A stretch of 64,000 nucleotides of DNA from Xenorhabdus yunnanensis (GTDB lineage Bacteria; Pseudomonadota; Gammaproteobacteria; Enterobacterales; Enterobacteriaceae), in contig NZ_JAQRFI010000005.1 in the NCBI RefSeq assembly GCF_028598805.1, forward strand, positions 59,597-123,596, written 5' to 3'. Position 1 is the stretch's first letter. Each line of letters begins with the position of its first letter. Positions 18,512-27,700 of the stretch are shown here, in pieces. Below the pieces are notes generated by a model that was not told the DNA's origin, searched no databases, and saw nothing but the letters and a program-made list of their open reading frames with translations. The position numbers and the translations under genes were made by a program.

Positions 18512-19746
18512 GTAATCTCCATCCATAAAGCATGTGTTTTCCACCAAGTATTAATTTCAGTAATAACGCTGGCTGGATCACAATCAACTGGCAGCAAGGT
18601 AAATGCTTTGGCTATGTGATCTGAAATTGAGTGAGGGGCCTGATAATACTGACCAATACGTGCCATAAGTTGATAATCAATAATGCCATGAATAGGGCAA
18701 TTTTCCGGCGCATAGCTAAACACGCCCGCTTTGGGAGGAAACCAAGCAAATCCCGCCATAGCCTGGGGGCAAATACTTTGATAAGTTTCTTGAGAACGCA
18801 GTCCTGCCTGACCAAGCAGTGTTTCTTTGTACAAATTCAAGCCAAAAGCCATTTCGTACACAGGTACATGCCCCGCTCCTCCCGGACGACACGCAATTTC
18901 ACACAACACAAGGTGACGTGTTTTTTCACAAAAGAAGGCTTCGGCATGAAATGCAGTAGTATCAGGTGTAGGAGGAAGGCTCATGATCACTTTTGACATG
19001 AGGGCCGATAATTGCATTGTCAGAGGATTATCCTGTAATAACATCCAACTAAGCAGGGCTGAATTTCCACTGACAGCAGAGAAATTAGCGGTTGTATGTG
19101 AAGGCCAGCAATGCAACATTTCACCATTTCTCATAAGACCATCAATGGTAAAGAACTCCCCTTCAATCCACTCTTCAACTATGTAACCTTGTTTTAATGA
19201 CGCAAAATTGATGTTCTGTAACTGTGCTGCATCGTGAATGATCTGTACTCCTACTGATCCACCACCATCAACTGGCTTAATGACAATCGGAAACCCCCAT
19301 TCATTGGCAAATTTCTCCACCGATTGCCTGTCAGTCACTTGCAACATTTTGGCAACTGGAATTCCATTCTTCCGTAATAAGGATTTCATTACCCATTTGT
19401 TGCGATAAGCAAGCGCCGACATTTCATTTTGTCCAACTAAGCCTATTTTTTCTCGCACTTGTGCTGCCCGTAATACATCAATCTCTGTTGCCGAAACAAT
19501 TCGATCAATATGTTTTTCTTCAACTAATTTAAGAATTAATTTATCGACCAAAGGTGAGTCATAATCATCAACAGCATAAATTTCTTTAAAATATTTCTGC
19601 ATCCTATAAGATGAATTTGTCGATGTTGTTAATAATGCTGATAATAATGCCTTAGGTGTTACAAGAAAAACCTCTATTTCAGTTTCGGCAAACCATGACG
19701 CAATTTTTTCCACAATAGGGCGACGATTGAGAACCAGTACTCTCAT
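18508..19746 (-). CDS. ATP-grasp ligase 1
   Basis: Protein of about 412 residues with a typical ATP-grasp layout: N-terminal Rossmann-like pre-ATP domain (MRVLVLNRRPIVEKI), central WGFPIVIKPVDGGGSVGV nucleotide-binding segment, EEWIEGEFFTIDG and the metal-binding CEIACRPGGAG. I chose the ATG at 19746, six bases after AGGGA; an upstream extension would be a hydrophobic stretch that overlaps the previous gene. It likely activates a carboxylate and couples it to an amine, for example a guanidino acid or amino acid to the nucleoside amine. It couples to the next gene by an ATGA overlap. Related families include BtrJ, NikS and carbamoyl-phosphate-synthase-like ligases. Confidence 0.87.
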   Translation of the reverse strand: MRVLVLNRRPIVEKIASWFAETEIEVFLVTPKALLSALLTTSTNSSYRMQKYFKEIYAVDDYDSPLVDKLILKLVEEKHIDRIVSATEIDVLRAAQVREKIGLVGQNEMSALAYRNKWVMKSLLRKNGIPVAKMLQVTDRQSVEKFANEWGFPIVIKPVDGGGSVGVQIIHDAAQLQNINFASLKQGYIVEEWIEGEFFTIDGLMRNGEMLHCWPSHTTANFSAVSGNSALLSWMLLQDNPLTMQLSALMSKVIMSLPPTPDTTAFHAEAFFCEKTRHLVLCEIACRPGGAGHVPVYEMAFGLNLYKETLLGQAGLRSQETYQSICPQAMAGFAWFPPKAGVFSYAPENCPIHGIIDYQLMARIGQYYQAPHSISDHIAKAFTLLPVDCDPASVITEINTWWKTHALWMEIT

Positions 19747-19789
19747 CATATTTCCCTGCCGTAATTTGATGACATGAAAAATGTTATTC

Positions 19790-21679
19790 CTATGGCTGTT
19801 TAGGTAAACAAACCAGACGGATACGGAGAAAAGCAATATCAAAACCAGATACAGCAATAATTCGAATACTATGTAAATCACATCCCTGATTTTCATCCAA
19901 TTTAAATTCAAACTTTATTACATTGTCATTTTTTAATTCTGTTGTTTTTAGAGCAGAGGCAAAACATTGTCCGGTAGATTTATCATATCCACGAAGTTCC
20001 AAATGTACCCTGTGAGTAATAAGATGAACGGAATGGGGAATATGTAGCCGTATTTTTGCAGTTACACTTTCCCCCTGCCGAGCAATTAATGTTTCCGTCT
20101 GATTTTCCAGGCGGATACCCTCACAATGGTAAGCTGAAAGCGGGCCACAGACTCGACACATTCGGGTTTCGCTATATCCCGTGGTTATCCCTGCGTTGCC
20201 AAATAAAGAGGTTTCCATCAATGTTCCGCATCGTTGGCATGGCTCAGCTGTTTTTAACGTACTAAGCAATTGATCATAATGCAGCAAATCAAAGGCATCA
20301 AAATTTGCACGACTTTCATGCAATAACGACAGCATTATTTTTTCCCATTGAGCAATTAGCAGCTGAATCAGCGCATTATTCCGCAAAAGTTCTTTGTTAT
20401 TTTCCAGAGAATAAGTAGCTTCATGTTTTTTTAGCGAAAAAAGAGCCAGCCGCTCAATATCCATAAGCTTTGTACGCAAACCAGATAACTGCTCAGCCAC
20501 CGTATCGCCTAACCACGCATCAATAGAACGCAACAACCGATGCCCATGAATGCTCTCTTCCAATACCGTCTTAATCCATGTAATGGCCCTGGAAACTGAT
20601 TCCGATTCGTCATGATCATGTTGATCTGTCGGCAAAGATTGTTTTTCATCCTGCAGCGACAATTGCAATGTTGGATCACCAAGCAACGCGAACGTGAAAG
20701 GCTGCCCAAGTGCAGTACAAGTGTCATTCAAGGCTGCCGCGATTTGCCCAAGAGGCACTTTTTCTTTCGCCATTTTTCTCAATAGTGTCAGAAGGTAATC
20801 CGGAGCAATCAGTGGGCGGATAGGTGCTAAAACAGCAGCAGGCCACCCTTCCGTCAATGCCAAAGTCATTGATACCGGAGAAGGATAAAGTTCCCCCGCA
20901 ACATTAAAGCCATTGCAACATATATAATTGATGGCATAAGCACGAATATCCAGCCCATAAAATACGTGAGTCTTTCCATGTGCACGCTTACATCGCCGGA
21001 TGATACTTGAACACCCACATTCAGGCATCAGAGGAAATTCTGTTTCTTCCAACAACCCGCAAACTGTCAATAAAGGCAATTTAGCATGGCTTCCCTCACC
21101 ATGACTTCTGATCGTTTTCAGCATGGCCGGTTGTGAAAGCAAAATAGCTAACTGCTCTGGATCGCTTTCATCACTTGCATATTTATGTTTCGGTGCATCA
21201 ATCAGAAATTCATTCTGCTCTGAAAGTGAAGGGATTAATAATGATTTGGCAACCAAATAACTGAGGCTGGAAAGAGTTCTTCCACATAAAAAACCGATTG
21301 TTTTGTCGGCTCCAGCAGCCAGTTCCAGCATATTGGCAACAAAACCTACTTTCAGTTCATGCGCCATTGCTATAATCAGAATGCTTTTTTCTCTCACTTT
21401 CTGCATCAACAATTTAACGCTATCAATGTCGTTGATTGGAATAACGCGATAACCCATGACCTTTGCATATAACAAAGCCATCGGCCAAGTATTTTCATCC
21501 ATGTTGAATATCGCAACATCCTTGTTGTAACTGGTGCGCAATTTCTCCGTATACATTTCCTCTATTACTTGGCGCCAGCGAATTTCTTGTGTGGCATTTT
21601 CTGGCCGAATAATAGGGATTCCTGATCCAGAATCAACTACGTCATTATATTCAGAAAGTGTATTCAACCAATTTATCAT
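19790..21679 (-). CDS. Caspase/gingipain-fold-like (CHAT/C25-type) protein with C-terminal zinc ribbon
   Basis: Protein of 629 residues that I do not recognise as a named family. Residues 90-340 look like a caspase-fold cysteine peptidase of the CHAT/C25 type: SHGEGSH with His193, then NYICCNGF with Cys254/Cys255, an AAVLAPIRPL segment after it, and a closing LLGDPTLQL motif typical of gingipain-like domains. A helical linker follows (360-480). Then a zinc-ribbon-like group has CQRC (481/484), CRVC (508/511) and Cys519, and a beta-rich tail ends the protein. It may cleave the 71-aa peptide encoded in the same operon, or act as a scaffold. Catalytic activity is inferred from motif shape only. 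Confidence 0.6.
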   Translation of the reverse strand: MINWLNTLSEYNDVVDSGSGIPIIRPENATQEIRWRQVIEEMYTEKLRTSYNKDVAIFNMDENTWPMALLYAKVMGYRVIPINDIDSVKLLMQKVREKSILIIAMAHELKVGFVANMLELAAGADKTIGFLCGRTLSSLSYLVAKSLLIPSLSEQNEFLIDAPKHKYASDESDPEQLAILLSQPAMLKTIRSHGEGSHAKLPLLTVCGLLEETEFPLMPECGCSSIIRRCKRAHGKTHVFYGLDIRAYAINYICCNGFNVAGELYPSPVSMTLALTEGWPAAVLAPIRPLIAPDYLLTLLRKMAKEKVPLGQIAAALNDTCTALGQPFTFALLGDPTLQLSLQDEKQSLPTDQHDHDESESVSRAITWIKTVLEESIHGHRLLRSIDAWLGDTVAEQLSGLRTKLMDIERLALFSLKKHEATYSLENNKELLRNNALIQLLIAQWEKIMLSLLHESRANFDAFDLLHYDQLLSTLKTAEPCQRCGTLMETSLFGNAGITTGYSETRMCRVCGPLSAYHCEGIRLENQTETLIARQGESVTAKIRLHIPHSVHLITHRVHLELRGYDKSTGQCFASALKTTELKNDNVIKFEFKLDENQGCDLHSIRIIAVSGFDIAFLRIRLVCLPKQP

Positions 21680-21766
21680 GAGACTATTCCCAGCTAATCA
21701 ATATTGTCATTAGCCAACAACTGATTACACTTGTTTGTTTCCCGCAGAAAATATGACAGAGGGAAA

Positions 21767-22432
21767 TTAGCTTGCAGGTGTATCCCAAAACCATACTTGC
21801 AAAACTTTTCTAACGGCCTGCATGTCCTTAGGAATAGGCGTAACCGCATGCCAAGCTGAATCAGTTCTACGAATAATTGCTGAAGTATTTTTTTTCGGTG
21901 CAATTTCAACTACAACATCCAGTGGATCAGCAGAACGCAGTAATTGCAAACAGCCCCCCATTTCAGATACCCAATCATCGGTCAGATACATTAGGTGTGT
22001 CACTATTTTATGGGGTTTATCCACATGGGGCTGAAAGAAAGAACCCGGGCCGAACTCCCAAAAATGTGCCTGGAATTGCAATTTTCTGACATTATATTCG
22101 CTGACATCACTGATACATTCGAGATAATCATCTGATAAGAGATCTCTTGCTACCGCTAACCAAATATCAGCAAGCTCATCAGGGACGTAAGGCTCTTTTT
22201 CACCTAACTCCAGAAGAGGGCGAGTTTTGACATTATGTTGATACCATTCTGGTGATCCTGTCTTGCCAAGCGCTTCTGCGAGTTTACGTTGGGAATGATA
22301 AGTCCAGTGACTTACCGGAAAAACATCAGCAGTAATTGTTTCCTTAAACGTATTATCACATGTTGCCCACGGTGAAGGATAATGATCGAGTTTCATACTC
22401 CTTAGTGCATCTAAATTCAGGACTTCAGCCAT
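21767..22432 (-). CDS. 2OG-Fe(II) oxygenase 3
   Basis: Protein of about 221 residues with the Fe(II) triad His136/Asp138 in FQPHVDKPHK and His195 in SAWHAVTPI, and the GGCLQLL segment shared with 11413-12024. The ATG at 22432 (MAEVLNL) has GGAG nine bases upstream; a TTG five codons earlier is less likely. It is the third member of a paralogous trio in this locus and the only one in the leftward operon. It may hydroxylate an amino acid, the peptide or the nucleoside. The shared motifs suggest gene duplication within the cluster. Confidence 0.85.
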   Translation of the reverse strand: MAEVLNLDALRSMKLDHYPSPWATCDNTFKETITADVFPVSHWTYHSQRKLAEALGKTGSPEWYQHNVKTRPLLELGEKEPYVPDELADIWLAVARDLLSDDYLECISDVSEYNVRKLQFQAHFWEFGPGSFFQPHVDKPHKIVTHLMYLTDDWVSEMGGCLQLLRSADPLDVVVEIAPKKNTSAIIRRTDSAWHAVTPIPKDMQAVRKVLQVWFWDTPAS

Positions 22433-22477
22433 TTTATATATCTCCAATAAATGATGGATTAATTTTTTGGTACATAT

Positions 22478-23413
22478 TCAATCCAGCGCCAAACGTCGCC
22501 CAAAAACATAATCAATCGTTTTTTGCTGGAGCAATGATGGATTAAGATCAATCAGGGAAAGTAATTGGTTAGGATTACTGATGCCAACCAGAACAGAAAC
22601 CATCCCCTCACTTGCCAATATCACTTCCAGCGCCAAGAGAGACGGAGAACGATTTAACTGTTTTGCAGCATGCGTCAATCGGTTGATTGCATTTTTTGTA
22701 CGTATATTGCGATAACCAAGCCCCTTATAGCCCGACAAAGGATGCGTTTGAGGAACATCTAACACTGAACGGTAACGCCCTCCCAAAAGCCCACGAGCCA
22801 GAGGAATAGCCGCCAGTGCGCCGAGCTCAAATGCCTTGAGAGAAGGTTGTATTTCTTTATAGCTCTGGTAATTCAATATATTTATGGGATTTTGTATGCT
22901 GGCGGGTGGCTCTCCTGCCATCGCCTGAGCGATACGACAGTAATGTTCTATTTCTGATGATTTAACGTTGCAGATACCATAACAACGGATTTTTCCTGCT
23001 TTTACCCATGATTGCAGAGTAGAGATAGTTTCTTCGGCAGGAGTTAATGGATCAGGTGCATGTAACTGATATAAATCGATATAATCCGTTTTCAAACGTT
23101 TAAGGCTTTTGTGCAAACACTGGGTCATTGCTTCTCGGCTCGCACCTTTGGCGGCACCATCATGACCAAACTTTGTCGCAATCACAACATCATGTCGGCG
23201 CCCATATAACGCATTACCTAATGTACTTTCACTCTCACCTTTTCCATAAATATCTGCGGTATCGAAGAAATTAACCCCCATATCCAATGCCGTAGAAACA
23301 ATGCGCCTGACATCCTTTCTATGGACACTTACACCAAAATGGCTTCCTCCAACAGCCAAACGAGATACCCGCAAGCCAATGGTTTTCAAGAAATGGGAAC
23401 TAGAGTCAATCAT
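22478..23413 (-). CDS. Aldo/keto reductase
   Basis: Protein of about 311 residues in the aldo/keto reductase superfamily, a TIM barrel using NADPH. Motifs include NFFDTADIYGKGESE with catalytic Asp and Tyr, VIATKFG with Lys, and DYIDLYQLHAPD with His. The ATG at 23413 overlaps the stop of the 71-aa peptide gene as TAATG, so the two are translationally coupled; a TTG two codons upstream is less likely. The substrate may be a keto or aldehyde group of the nucleoside or amino acid moiety. Confidence 0.9.
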   Translation of the reverse strand: MIDSSSHFLKTIGLRVSRLAVGGSHFGVSVHRKDVRRIVSTALDMGVNFFDTADIYGKGESESTLGNALYGRRHDVVIATKFGHDGAAKGASREAMTQCLHKSLKRLKTDYIDLYQLHAPDPLTPAEETISTLQSWVKAGKIRCYGICNVKSSEIEHYCRIAQAMAGEPPASIQNPINILNYQSYKEIQPSLKAFELGALAAIPLARGLLGGRYRSVLDVPQTHPLSGYKGLGYRNIRTKNAINRLTHAAKQLNRSPSLLALEVILASEGMVSVLVGISNPNQLLSLIDLNPSLLQQKTIDYVFGRRLALD

Positions 23414-23628
23414 TACCAACTAACTCTCATCTGCTGGACATGCCTATCCGCCAGTCCTTCATTGATTAAAGCGTCTATATTTCCGTCAGAAAGTGCGCGA
23501 TATTGTGCCTGGGTAAGCTGGTATTCTTGCATCACTTGTTCAGGTTCATTTTCCCAACGAGTTTGTACTTCAGGTTTGGAAATTAAATCATCCAGCAGAT
23601 CATTAACATCTTTCATTTTATTTGTCAT
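23413..23628 (-). CDS. Small 71-aa LigA-like acidic peptide ending in Trp; possible precursor or carrier peptide
   Basis: Encodes 71 residues, acidic and predicted helical. The segment WENEPEQVMQEYQLTQAQYR, then ALSDGNIDALINEGL, resembles the DP-x-YGL-seEq-aAL-dGD-aL pattern of LigA-type small proteins. Such small helical proteins are used as leaders in some modified-peptide clusters. The last residues are RVSW. GAGAAAG precedes the ATG at 23628. It is the first gene of the leftward operon and is coupled to the reductase by TAATG. It could be a ribosomal substrate for the ATP-grasp and oxygenase enzymes and the caspase-like protein, or a small helper subunit. Function is unproven. Confidence 0.72.
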   Translation of the reverse strand: MTNKMKDVNDLLDDLISKPEVQTRWENEPEQVMQEYQLTQAQYRALSDGNIDALINEGLADRHVQQMRVSW

Positions 23629-24005
23629 AGTTAACTTTCTCTATAAATATAAAATAGTTTTACACTTCCAATTGTTATTTATCACCTATTAATAATAAAC
23701 AATCGGCTTTTATTAAAAAGGTAAAAATAAAAAAGGAATAACTCAACATGATATTTATGCACTTTAATAATTTAACTTGGCAATTTTAAAAATATATTTA
23801 CTATAACAATGAAGTCTAATTATATAAAAATCAATTAGATTTTTTTGATGGTAATTAACCAGAAGTTTAATCGGACCAGCAGAGTCTTAAAAATAACATT
23901 CCTGTTTGTTTTTACAATAAGGCAACAAACAGGATATAAACAGATCAACACAATAATCAAAAGTAACAATAAAAAATAATAATCAAAAAAAACAGTCAAA
24001 TATTA
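23629..24005. promoter_or_regulatory. Intergenic region with promoter for the leftward operon
   Basis: 377 AT-rich bases between the peptide gene and grpB, with no credible gene. The minus strand must contain the promoter for the peptide-to-ATP-grasp operon. A TTGGAA near 23671 is the only -35-like candidate, and its paired AT-rich -10 would leave a very short leader. A hairpin at 23900-23934 likely ends grpB transcription. Confidence 0.4.
23900..23934 (-). terminator. Terminator after grpB-like gene
   Basis: TCCTGTTTGTT and AACAAACAGGA form a perfect 11-base stem with a 13-base loop. On the minus strand it is followed by a T-rich stretch (TTATTTTTAA). It lies 72 bases past the stop of the GrpB-family gene. 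Confidence 0.6.
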
Positions 24006-24593
24006 TTACAATAATCCCTTACTTTGAAATATGCGTTGATAAATCTCATGTACAATTCTCTCTTTTTTCTTATTGTAATCCATTACTTGATTGACATTAT
24101 TTTTAGCAGTTATCTTCGCAGCCATATATCGTTCACAATCTTCAGGGTGTTCTCTAAGCCAATCACGAAACCAAATATGCCGAATATATTCAGGGCAATC
24201 AGGGCCAAAGACATGAAGATTGGTGCGAGGCTTCGCCAAACGAAGGCATCTGTGCTGATAAAAGCTCGGTTCGCGAACCGTTAAATCATAACCAAGCCGT
24301 TCCAATGCAGGAACATATTTTTCTTCTTGAGCCGGATCTTCCACAATTAGATCAATATCAATAATCGGCTTAGCAGCAAGCCCTGGAACCGCTGTTGATC
24401 CAACATGCTCAATATTCAGAGCAATGTTCCCAAGCGCTTGTTTGATAGATAAAGAAAGTTGTTGCCATGTGATTATCCATTCAGGATTGTATTCCACAAC
24501 ATCGATCACCTCTTCAGCCGGTTTACCATGCACCCAGGGATTTTCATTAGGATCTGACTCAGGGAAAAAGATAATGTCTTTAGTATTTATCAT
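24006..24593 (-). CDS. GrpB family protein (UPF0157, nucleotidyltransferase fold)
   Basis: Protein of 195 residues of the GrpB/UPF0157 family, which belongs to the nucleotidyltransferase superfamily. The signature IEHVGSTAVPGLAAKPIIDIDL, with the GS and DxD elements, is plain. AAGGAG precedes the ATG at 24593. The molecular function of the family is poorly known. It lies between the biosynthetic block and mukB and is absent at this site in E. coli, so it belongs to the insertion, though hairpins isolate it from both sides. Involvement in the nucleoside pathway is possible but unsupported. Confidence 0.88.
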   Translation of the reverse strand: MINTKDIIFFPESDPNENPWVHGKPAEEVIDVVEYNPEWIITWQQLSLSIKQALGNIALNIEHVGSTAVPGLAAKPIIDIDLIVEDPAQEEKYVPALERLGYDLTVREPSFYQHRCLRLAKPRTNLHVFGPDCPEYIRHIWFRDWLREHPEDCERYMAAKITAKNNVNQVMDYNKKKERIVHEIYQRIFQSKGLL

Positions 24594-24689
24594 TAACTCA
24601 CTCCTTATTTTTATGCCTATATTTGATACATTAAATCAGGATAGATGAGGACGTATTAAATAACTACCCAGAAGAATTGATCTCAACTG

Positions 24690-24717
24690 AGGAGGCCATA
24701 TAATAATATGGCCTCCT
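24690..24717. terminator. 12-bp perfect hairpin between mukB and grpB-like gene
   Basis: AGGAGGCCATAT and ATATGGCCTCCT pair perfectly around a four-base loop, 32 bases after the mukB stop. The T-tract is poor, so the structure could protect the muk mRNA 3' end rather than terminate efficiently. Confidence 0.6.
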
Positions 24718-24748
24718 GTAATAATAGAGACATTATCCAACGCTGGAG

Positions 24749-27700
24749 TTATTCTTGCAATATCGCTTGTGACGGCGTTTGTGGCTGTTCAGTAACCGGA
24801 GTATCTTGCCCAAAGCCACGCAACCCAACAACATGTACATGTTCTTGATTATTGAAAATCTTACGGACCAGTTTATAGGTTGTCCCTTTTTCTGGACTGA
24901 TATTTTCCGGCGCAGCGATAATTAACTGCATTTGTAGACGTTCACATAACTCAAACAGCGTTGCAATTGACTTCGCATCCAATCGGGCTGCTTCATCAAG
25001 GAACAGCAGTCGGCATGGTGAAATATCTTTACCACGCAGACGACATGATTCCTCTTCCCAGCTTTGTACGACCATAACCAAGATGGACATCCCCGTACCA
25101 ATCGCTTCCCCTGTAGATAAAGCGCCACTTTCCGCTTTTAGCCAGCCATCTGAACCTCGATTGACTTCAACATCCAACTCAAGGTAATTGCGATAATCCA
25201 GTAATTCCTCACCAATGGTCTGAGGTAAACGCTGTCCCATATCAATTTGCGGGTTCAAGCGCTGATAAAGCTTCGCCATCGCCTCTGAGAAGGTCAAGCG
25301 TTGGCTGTTGAACAGATCCTGATGCTGTTCCTGTTGCTCGGAAAGCACATCCAGCAAGAGAGCATGACTTTCGCGTACATTTACATTCAGACGGACACCG
25401 CCAACCTGCCCAAAGGAAACCGCCTGCAAGCCTTGGTTCAACATACGAATACGGTTCTGTTCACGTTGAATGGTCTTGCGAATGATATTCGCCACGCTTT
25501 TGGAACTAATCGCCAGTTTCTGCTCACGAGCGGTTAATTCTTCAGTTAAACGTGCCAGCTCAATTTCCATCTGTTCAATAGCATCAACAGGATCATCCGT
25601 ACGGATAATATCCTGACGGATACGTTCACGCAGATGTTGGTAAACAGCAACGAAAAATTGGATTTTACGCTCAGGACGTTTCGGATCTTCAGACAAACGC
25701 AACGCATCACGCAGGTGCTCATTATCGGATACTGCCAGACGCAATGCCCCCAGCGCTTTATCCGACATTGAACGCAGATCATCACCTTCCATATAGGCCA
25801 GTTCGCGGCGATGCAAGCGGCGCTCAACACCATTGTCTTTCACCATGCGCATAACTGCACACCAACCCGCTTTAGAAGAAACCACCTGCTCACGCTTCTG
25901 GTAATAATCGCGTTCAGATTTACGCAGTTTTTTCTGGAGGTTTTCCATTTCCGCCTCACAGAATGCGATCTGTTTCTCAAGTTGGTTGATGCGGGAACGG
26001 TTAGTATTCACAGCCACGTGGAGTTGATCACGACGTTCACGGGCACGGCTTTCTGCGTTAGTATCCGCCTGAACACCAATATCTTTCATCTCCTGCTCAA
26101 GCTCTTTCAACATATCTTGCTTAGTGTCATAAGAACTTTTCAGTGATGCCAATACTTGGTTGAACTGTGCATATTGTGCTTGTTGCTGACGCAATTGTTC
26201 ACGCGCACGGCTACGATCGGATTCTGCATGTTCAAGGCGCTGACGCAGTTTATCGTTCAGATCAGCATTTTCATTGAGCATACCGGCAGAATCACTGTAA
26301 CTGAAATGCGCACGGCGTTGCACAACTTCCGTCAAGGAAAAAGCTTGTTGCTTGGCCTTATTCTGGCAGTGTTTCGCGGTCTCATAATCTTTCTGCAACT
26401 GTTCATGCTGCTGTGGATCACTTTGCAAAACAGAAACCAGTGGCTCAAGTTTGATCAGTGCATTACCGTGTTGTTGCAGGAAACGCGCGGCATCCTGAGC
26501 CTCATTCATTTCTTCACGGACGGTTTCCACTCGATCAAGCAGGGTTTCATCCAACAAAATCGTAATTTGTGGAATCAGACGATTCAATACTGACAGGCTC
26601 TCTTTCGCCTGAACAAGTTTCTGCTGATGCTGCTGAGCCTGAGCTTCAAATTGAGATAGCTCACGTTCCAACTCGGTGCGGCGCTGACTCAGGCGGCGAA
26701 TTTCGGCTTCTGGATCATCATCAAATGCAACAGAAAGGTGTTTACCCACAAAACGGCTGAAAGCCTGATGTGCACGTTGAATTTTCTGAACATCAAACGA
26801 AAGTGTCGCATAGCGCTCTGCCAGCGTATCACGCTCAAGACTGAGTGCTTCCAGACGGTTTTCTCTTGCTGCCCGCCCAAATAACGGAACCTCAGGATAA
26901 CGGGAATAACGCCATTGACGGTCTGATGATTTCACCAGAACCGCGTTTTCCTGCTCTTCAAAATGGAATATGCTGTCATCGAAAGATTGTGGGTCCCCCT
27001 CGATCAAATAGAGATCTTCCGGACAATCTTCCAATGCTTCCAGATGTGGGCGAACCAGTGAGAGATCAGGTACGACGATTGCGTGACGCGCAGGGCCATA
27101 TAGTGCTGAGAAATAAGGCGCATCATCAATGGTAATGTCATCATAAATTTCAGACAATAAAACACCACCAAAACGCTCCGCCAATGCAAGCAAACGGCTA
27201 TCTTCGGCCCCGCTTGGCTGACTCAGACGCTCAATCTGTTTTTCCAGTTCACGTTTCTGTGCAGCAATATCATCACGCTCGACAGTAATTTCACGCTCTT
27301 GCTCAAGCAATTGCTGCATGTATTCAGTAACATCGTGACTATTTTCGAATGTTTCATTGCACTGCTCACAAAGCTGGTTCAAAGCTTCCTGTGCTGCCAA
27401 CCATACTGGCGCTCGTGCTGTCAGCCCCTGAATTTTTTGCTTGAGCTGTTCGAACTCCTGACGTATTTGAATGCGACGCTCGCCGCTTTCATTGGCACTC
27501 AAGCTCAATTCTTCCAGCTGAGCTTCCAATTCACCCTGCAAAACCTCCAAGTCTTCCGCCTGATATTGCTGGTTGTGGCGCTTACAGAACTCTTCCAGCA
27601 AACGTTCTGCATTTTGCTGGCTGTTCAGACGTTGCTCCAATTCAGCCAACTGGATACGTAAAGGTTGAACTCGTTCAGCCAAATGGCGCTGAGATGACCA

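Noticed and set aside
4657..24748. Prophage or integrative element
   Set aside because: No integrase, phage structural genes, tRNA target or direct repeats were found at the edges.
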